Below are positions 8,442 through 13,066 of a stretch of DNA of 13,066 nt, in pieces (within the stretch, counting starts at the first letter, position 1; each line of letters opens with the position of its first letter). Source of the stretch: Psilocybe azurescens (taxonomy: Eukaryota > Basidiomycota > Agaricomycetes > Agaricales > Agrocybaceae); NCBI GenBank assembly GCA_023853785.1, contig JAJIRX010000540.1:1-13066 (forward strand), written 5' to 3'. Position numbers and translations under genes: made by a program. Under the pieces are notes generated by a model. The model ran no database searches and had not been told where the DNA came from. It saw only the letters and a list, made by a program, of their open reading frames with translations.

Positions 8442-9189
8442 ATGTATAAGCGACGATTTGGACGCTCTCCACTACGTGTCATCCTTGATGCCAACAAACG
8501 CCTTCTAGTATTAACTCAAGCACATGAAGAACTAGGTCACCGTGGTCTATACGGAGTCTTTGGAGTTATACGCCGCTTTTACTGGCCTTTCATGTTCCAG
8601 GATATTAAACATCACCTCGCTACCTGCCACCAATGTCAAGTTCGATCAACCAAGAAGTCTGAAGTCCCCATTTCCATTTCAGCCACACCATCTCTTCACC
8701 ATCATCAACGTCGATGTTCTCTTCATGCCTAGATCTGGTAAATTCCGATACATGGTTATAGCACGAGACGATCTATCACGTGCACCGGAAGGACGCGCTC
8801 TCAAGACCATCAAGTCTAAAGAGATGGCTAACTTTTTCTGGGAAGAGATTATATGTCGCTACGGAGCCATAGGACAAGTTCGAACAGATAATGGATCTGA
8901 AGTCGCTGGAGCTTTTGCGTATCTCATGGAGAAGTATGGCATCCCTCATGTTCACATCTCGCCTTACAATTCCAAAGCCAATGGATCAGTCGAACGAGGA
9001 CATATTGACTTCAGGGAATCTATCCTCAAAGCCTGTGGAGACCGACCTCAAGACTGGCCACTGTACGTTCATCATACTATCTTTGCCGATAAATGTATCA
9101 GTCGGCGATCTACTGGACATTCCCCTTTCTATGTCATGCATGGCCTTCATCCTGTTCTTCCCTTTGACCTATGGAAGCGACCTTTCTAG
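8442..9189 (+). pseudogene. pol: Integrase: H2C2 zinc-binding region and DDE catalytic core
   Basis: Integrase inserts the element cDNA into the nuclear genome. The first frame (8442 to about 8690) holds the H2C2 module: His at 8523 and 8538, Cys at 8625 and 8634 (CHQC). A single frame change near 8690 leads into the catalytic core, open to TAG 9187-9189. Catalytic Asp at 8713 (INVDVLFMP), Asp at 8887 (RTDNGSE) and Glu at 8992 (NGSVERGH) are all present, with 34 residues between the second Asp and Glu against the common 35. The core runs about 165 codons without a break, the longest clean enzymatic block in the element. The ATG at 8542 is out of frame with the zinc module and is not a real start. 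Confidence 0.93.
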
Positions 9190-9658
9190 TTGATGGCTTC
9201 ACTAGTGGAATGACGCCTGAAGAAGGCCCAACGTGAATCCGACAACTTATGAAGCGCGATGAAGACCTAGCTAATATTGCTGAAGTCCTGCGACAATCCC
9301 GTCTGCAATCAAAGGCCGTATTTGAACAACGCTGCGCATCATATTCGTCAGACAGCATTTCAGCCTGGAACTCTAGTCCTTGTCCGCAACACTCGCCGAA
9401 AGAGATGAATCGCAAACACAAGCCCAGATATCTTGGTCCTTATGAGGTTATTCGACAAACTCGTGGTGGTTCTTATGTGCTAAAGGAACTTGATGGTACT
9501 CCAATGGTTCAAGGCGTTGCTGCATTCCGACTTCTACGCTACTTCCTCGAGATGGATCAGTCATTCCTAGAGCTGAACTGGACGACATAGTGGAAAATCT
9601 TGAATACGCTCAGGACAACAATGAAGATATGGACGATACCTTGGACGACGATCAGTAA
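9183..9658 (+). pseudogene. pol: Integrase C-terminal domain with GPY/F motif and acidic tail
   Basis: Continues pol after the core in a shifted frame (FLVDGFTSGM, from 9183). Next is a helical RQLMKRDEDLANIAEVLRQ-type segment (9240-9300), a frame change around 9330-9400 over the FQPGTLVLVRN strand, and KPRYLGPYEV with the GPY at 9435-9443. GSYVLKELDG and GVAAFRLL follow. This GPY/F module takes part in DNA or chromatin contact in Ty3/gypsy integrases. A last frame change near 9549 leads to an acidic tail (MDDTLDDDQ) ending in TAA 9656-9658, the probable end of pol. I see no chromodomain, so it is not a chromovirus of the classic type. Confidence 0.85.
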
Positions 9659-9747
9659 ATGCTTGTCCCAGACCTAAAGTAACCTCTTCCTCATTTCCGC
9701 ATGTTGGCTATCAACCGAGGACGGTTCTTTCTCAAGTTTTGGGTGGA
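9659..9747 (+). other. 3' untranslated stretch with polypurine tract
   Basis: Between the pol stop and the 3' LTR. It ends in GGGTGGA (9741-9747), a short purine-rich run interrupted by one T, immediately before the TGT that opens the LTR. This is where plus-strand DNA synthesis would be primed. The tract is short and imperfect, so the site rests mainly on its position. Confidence 0.6.
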
Positions 9748-11432
9748 TGTCATACACCAATTTTGATTGGATATGAGATTTATCTATAAGCTTAGAGCAT
9801 CTGTCTCGACTCCCCATTGCATGCAGAAGCCAGGGTTATTATTTCGCATTTTTATCTGAAGCACATCCTCAATATTCAACGTCAAAGCCCATTCACAGTC
9901 CACTTCAAGCTCCATTCCAACTTTCAATCTCCACTTCAACCCTTTGATCAGTTACATTCCCTATCAATGATTCAATCGTCTATCTATTTTGAACCTCAAG
10001 GCTATGCGCAGATTATTCTTGGACATCATTCCTATCTATCCTAGTACGCACAGCACTGCACAGCATCATATATCACCATCGTCATCAGCATTTGATCATC
10101 TACAACTATTTGGTCCTTAACTGGATTCCACATATGCAGCAAATCTTTGTCTCACTCAGCAGTCTTGGTAATGGATGACTGAGCTGTGCCATGAATAGAC
10201 TGGTTCTATTCATTGGCATGGTACTTGTTCGCTATTTTGGCTCCTTTTCTATTGTCTGACACTTTCATATGATTGATCCTTCCTTCCTTTTGTCATTCTT
10301 GCTTATTGTACTTACTCAGCTTCGCTTCTTTCTTACTCATCTCACTTCGCTTTCATAATCCTGCTTATACTTCTTACTCATCCTATGTTACTTACTTACT
10401 CATCCTTCTATTTTTCACTCCTAAACTCCATCAGCCTTCAATCTATTGTATGTAGTTGACAGATGGGACTACTGGGTGTCGTTCTACAGAATGATTAGTA
10501 TAGTTTGGACGCTTGATCTCTTTTAAATATTTTTCTATGTTCTCTGGTATATAAACCATGTATTAGTATCGCTTGGAATGCAAGGAAGTTACAAGCCCCA
10601 ACTTTCTTCACAGCAAAGATTTCAAGTTATCAAGTACTCAGTCCAGCACTCCAAGCACGCATTCAATCAATCTCTATCACTATTCAGCACGAAATTCAAC
10701 AATCACTCCAGTTATTCAAGACGTTCATCAGAGGCTAGACTAGCCTATCCAACCACCCACGCTCTCACATCCCAGAGCAATTTATCCAGTTCATTTCGAT
10801 CCTATCATCCTCCAGACCCTTCATTCTTCCTCTACCTCAAGATCCTCAACTCCCCATCGCTTCTATTGCTCCAGAATATTTTTATTCTGCAATCTTGGTC
10901 TTGTTGTCATCTTCATCCATCGCCCTAGTCATCCCTCATTCACTCCACCGCTCTGTTTGATTTTTGGTTCAAGAACATCGCACAATCCTTCATCATATCA
11001 CTCCAGGCCGCTCAAGTCATTACTCTATCAGCAGGCTTTACTTCTAGCTTTGCAGACGCTGTAGACTCTGATTAAAGCGCACTAGGATCAAGACTACATT
11101 CTCACTCCTGCCCCGTATCAATCCCTGCAAATTATCTAGTCATTTGACCCCTCCACAGTCATCACTCTTCGTTCACACCGTTCTACCCTAATCAAGTCGG
11201 GTTGCTTCCTCTCAGTAAATACTCAAGGGCATTTTATATTCCCTCATCCATTCCTCCTTCTTCATACGTCCCTGCCCTCCTCAGACCACATACATCTTCA
11301 CAACCTAGTGGCAAAGCCAGCCCTCACTTTAACTCAACAGGGAGAGAGTCGTCTTATCTAGTCTAGACCATTCCTCTCTGGTTTGTGTTTTGGTTTTCGA
11401 TTTATATATCAAATCACACACTACGTAGTTCA
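9748..11432 (+). repeat. 3' LTR, complete, 1685 bp, TG...CA
   Basis: Starts with TGTCATACACC after the purine tract and ends with CA at 11431-11432, where the match to the 5' LTR stops. Only 10049-11432 can be compared with the left copy in this window. The right copy is 24 bases longer over the shared part, mostly from small insertions (+3, +3, +6, +2 and others). The TATA-like box and the four TTACTCA motifs are retained. The next base begins RNase H sequence of the outer element. At about 1.7 kb this is a long LTR for a gypsy element. Confidence 0.9.
10548..10555 (+). promoter_or_regulatory. Putative TATA box in the 3' LTR
   Basis: TATATAAA, identical to the one in the 5' LTR and in the same context. 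From here a transcript could run out into the outer element's pol remnant. Confidence 0.45.
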
Positions 11433-11865
11433 CCGAATTCCCGGAACCATTTCAAATTGAATCTGACGCCAAATATGCCTCCGGAGCAGTCCTTACCAAC
11501 TGAGGAAATGGCGAAAGACACCCATTTATATCAAGAACGTTCTCTCCAAACCGAAAGAAACTACGAAATCTACGATAGGGAATTACTAGGAATAATCAGG
11601 ATCACAGGAATGGAGACACTACATCCAAGGATCAGAACACACGACTACGGTATATTCAGATCACAAGAATTTGACATATTTCAGATCGTGGCCCAAAATC
11701 TAAACCTGACGACAGGCACGCTGGTCTCTGTATGTCTCAGAATTCAATCTGAAGTTGGTACATCTACCTGGAAACAAAATGATTCAATCCTGGATACCCT
11801 TCAAGACGCCCGATTTCACCCCCAGAAGAAGACCATGACAATGAAAACATCACCTTACTTCCAGA
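11433..11865 (+). pseudogene. pol: RNase H domain of the outer element, split by the insertion and frameshifted
   Basis: The coding sequence starts abruptly at the LTR boundary in mid domain: PEPFQIESDAKYASGAVLT, with the first RNase H catalytic Asp at 11465-11467, only about 11 codons after the junction. [15 protein letters not shown] follows in another frame (catalytic Glu within DRELLG), then EWRHYIQG and [11 protein letters not shown] (about 11608-11690) in a third. HLPGNK-like and DFTPEEDHDN segments follow. The N-terminal strand and the whole RT are missing here, expected on the other side of the inner element. At least three indels disrupt it besides the insertion. The open frame from 11385 begins inside the LTR and is in the wrong frame at the junction. 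Confidence 0.85.
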
Positions 11866-12290
11866 AAAAGCTTTTCATCGACTTAATTGACGCCGAGTTA
11901 CAGGAAAGAATTGCCAATGCGAACAAACTGGACCACAATGCAGCAGAAGCAATGAAAACCCTATTAGAAGGAGGACCACCAAATGCACGTACACGACCTC
12001 AGAGAATGGAAAACAGAGAATGTGAACGGCAAACTATCTTATACTACCAAGGACGAAATACATTCCAAAAGATCAAACCCTCACGGAAAGACATAGTCAA
12101 ATCATATCACGACCCTATCTCCAGCCGGACACCCTGGAGAATTAGAAACATTCAATTCGGTAAAACAACACTACTGGTGGCCAGGATTACGATCATTTGT
12201 CAAGCAATACATAAAAGGATGCCGCCTGCCAACAGTTCAAAATAAATCGACATCCTCTAACCCATCATTCATACCGATACCTGGACCAAA
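11866..12290 (+). pseudogene. pol: RNase H-integrase connector and H2C2 zinc-binding region of the outer element
   Basis: LFIDLIDAELQERI and MKTLLEGG are readable in one frame (about 11871-11980), a helical connector typical before the integrase of Tf2-like elements. The H2C2 module is spread over frames: His at 12108-12110 (SYHD), His at 12130-12132 (GHPG in a shifted frame), a W-W-P segment near 12170, then Cys codons at 12220-12222 and 12227-12229. The two Cys codons are 7 bases apart, not the 9 that a CxxC needs, so two bases are missing there. The stop at 12243-12245 ends the longest open frame. Confidence 0.75.
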
Positions 12291-12760
12291 GTCAGCCCGA
12301 CCCTTTGCAGACAGTGCTATGGACTTCTCCACAGACCTTCCACCGATCGTGGACAAGCAAGGAGAAGTTGAATTTGATGCGATTCTAAGCATCACCGATC
12401 ACGGGAACACAAAAGGACTTATCCTTATTCCATGCCGAATGAAAGGACTGGATGCTGAAAAGACTGGCAAACTCTTACTGGACAATCTCTACAAAGGTTT
12501 GGACTCACCAGACAGCCTCACATCAGATCGAGACCCCAGATTTGCCGCTGAATCATTCAAAGAGCTAATGAAACTCCTTGGAGTAAAATCAAATTTTCAA
12601 CTGCTTATCACCCTCAAACGGATGGAACAACGGAACGATATAACCAAGAGATTGAAGCCTATCTATCCATATACTGCTCGTCTCACCCAGAAGACTGGCA
12701 CGAACGACTTGGGACCCTCGGACCACTCACACAACCTAAGGCATGCAGACAGACAGAGGA
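12291..12760 (+). pseudogene. pol: Integrase catalytic core of the outer element
   Basis: Catalytic Asp at 12322-12324 in MDFSTDLPP and Asp at 12526-12528 in TSDRDPRFA lie in one frame. The catalytic Glu at 12633-12635 (TTERYNQ) is out of frame by one base. The break lies in a TTTT run at about 12594-12597: one more base there would restore frame and the usual DX35E spacing. The ATG at 12319 lies inside the domain and is not a start, since the preceding PGPKSARPFAD segment belongs to it. EDWHERLG-like sequence follows to about 12715. The distinctive HPQTDG block confirms a gypsy integrase. Confidence 0.9.
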
Positions 12761-13066
12761 ACACCATTCGAATTACCTCGGATACTTCATTGTACTCCCC
12801 ACCGCATTCAACACACCAAGTTTCCTTCAGTAGAAGAAAGACTGAAGTATCTTCAAAAGGATCGAGAAGAAGCCCTAGCAGCCCATGAACTAGCCCGGAC
12901 AAGGATGGTTGAAAGGGAAAACTCGAACTTCACACCGCTCATCCAAGGACAAAGAGTTTGGCTAGAAGCCGGCTAAATTTACAGACGAATTATCACAAGA
13001 AAATGGCACCAAACGAAGGACCCTTCAAGATCAAAGCAAGTCTTAGGGACCCTCTAACTTATCGAC
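12761..13066 (+). pseudogene. pol: Integrase C-terminal region with GPF motif, cut by the window edge
   Basis: In a further frame (to a stop at 12974-12976) comes SVEERLKYLQKDREEALAA and GQRVWLEA, the helix and strand that follow the core in Tf2-like integrases. One frame change later LNLQTNYHKKMAP leads to GPF at 13018-13026 and a LTYR end at the window edge. GPF corresponds to the GPY/F module. The minus-strand reading at 12663-12902 is a shadow. Whether a chromodomain follows cannot be seen. Confidence 0.82.

Larger units (their letters stand above)
1..11432 (+). mobile_element. Inner Ty3/gypsy LTR retrotransposon, nearly full length, frame-broken
   Basis: A two-LTR element whose 5' LTR begins outside the window. 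The order is LTR, primer-binding site, gag with a CCHC knuckle, aspartic protease, linker, reverse transcriptase, RNase H, integrase, purine tract, LTR. Integrase after RT/RNase H is the Ty3/gypsy (Metaviridae) order, not Ty1/copia. The RT motif FIDD followed by VPIKGP, and the region upstream of RT, match from family knowledge a lineage common in Agaricomycetes. The coding capacity looks complete, but the frame changes about twenty times, so this copy cannot make its polyproteins as read here. It is inserted in the same orientation into another gypsy element whose RNase H resumes at 11433. Confidence 0.93.
11433..13066 (+). mobile_element. Outer Ty3/gypsy (Tf2-like) element, 3' half of pol, interrupted by the inner element
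   Basis: From the first base after the 3' LTR the sequence encodes, in order, RNase H, zinc-binding region, DDE integrase and a GPF-type C-terminal domain of a second gypsy element. Its motifs (SDRDPRF, YHPQTDGTTERYNQ, KMAPxxGPF-like end) are of the Tf2/Ty3-integrase type and differ clearly from those of the inner element, so this is a different family and not a second copy. Its 5' part should lie left of the window. No LTR of this element is visible before the window ends. Confidence 0.88.

Noticed and set aside
1602..9658. Programmed ribosomal frameshifting as the explanation for the frame changes
   Set aside because: Too many changes, in both directions and inside enzyme domains. A programmed site would occur once, at a domain boundary, with a slippery motif.
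1..11432. Repeat-induced point mutation (RIP)
   Set aside because: The LTR differences are mostly indels; I did not see the excess of C-to-T/G-to-A changes RIP would leave.
1..13066. A captured host gene or a new defence-type system inside the element
   Set aside because: All readable protein is gag, protease, RT, RNase H, integrase or linker. The only unassigned stretch (about 4880-5500) gives no coherent protein, so a new system cannot be claimed.

Overview
The window is built from two Ty3/gypsy-type LTR retrotransposons, one nested inside the other, both on the + strand. I see no cellular gene. The protein motifs (a FIDD reverse transcriptase motif followed by VPIKGP, a KPRYLGPYEV integrase tail, a Tf2-like integrase ending in a GPF motif) match, from family knowledge, elements abundant in Basidiomycota, above all Agaricomycetes. 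The likely source is therefore a repeat-rich stretch of an agaricomycete-type fungal genome. The sequence shows nothing bacterial: no operons, ribosome binding sites or CRISPR array.

Layout of the inner element: 5' LTR 1-1360 (its first ~300 bases lie left of the window), primer-binding site near 1363, a pyrimidine-rich leader with a five-fold repeat, gag with a CCHC zinc knuckle (1602-2829), a proline/acidic gag-pol bridge (2813-3596), an aspartic protease (3597-4132), a very long acidic linker (4130-5646), a T/C-rich non-coding spacer (5647-6048), then a second coding unit: pol N-terminal region (6049-6840), reverse transcriptase (6841-7690), RNase H (7691-8130), connector (8131-8441), integrase (8442-9189) and integrase C-terminal GPY/F domain (9183-9658). 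A purine-rich tract at 9741-9747 leads into the 3' LTR, 9748-11432, 1685 bp, TG...CA.

Outer (host) element: from 11433 the sequence continues inside the RNase H domain of a different Ty3/gypsy pol of Tf2 type: RNase H, H2C2 zinc-binding region, DDE integrase core and C-terminal GPF domain up to the window edge. Its gag, protease and most of its reverse transcriptase should lie upstream of the window. The inner element landed about 11 codons before the first RNase H catalytic Asp of the outer one.

Both elements carry every expected domain in order, but the reading frame is broken by many small indels (about twenty by eye in the inner element). The two LTRs also differ mainly by small indels, with few substitutions. 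Either these are old decaying copies or part of the indel load is sequencing error; reads would decide. The parts that family knowledge explains least are the repeated polypyrimidine-TAGG leader, the duplicated hairpin-bearing motif in the spacer between the two coding units, and two clusters of TTACTCA/TGACTCA motifs.
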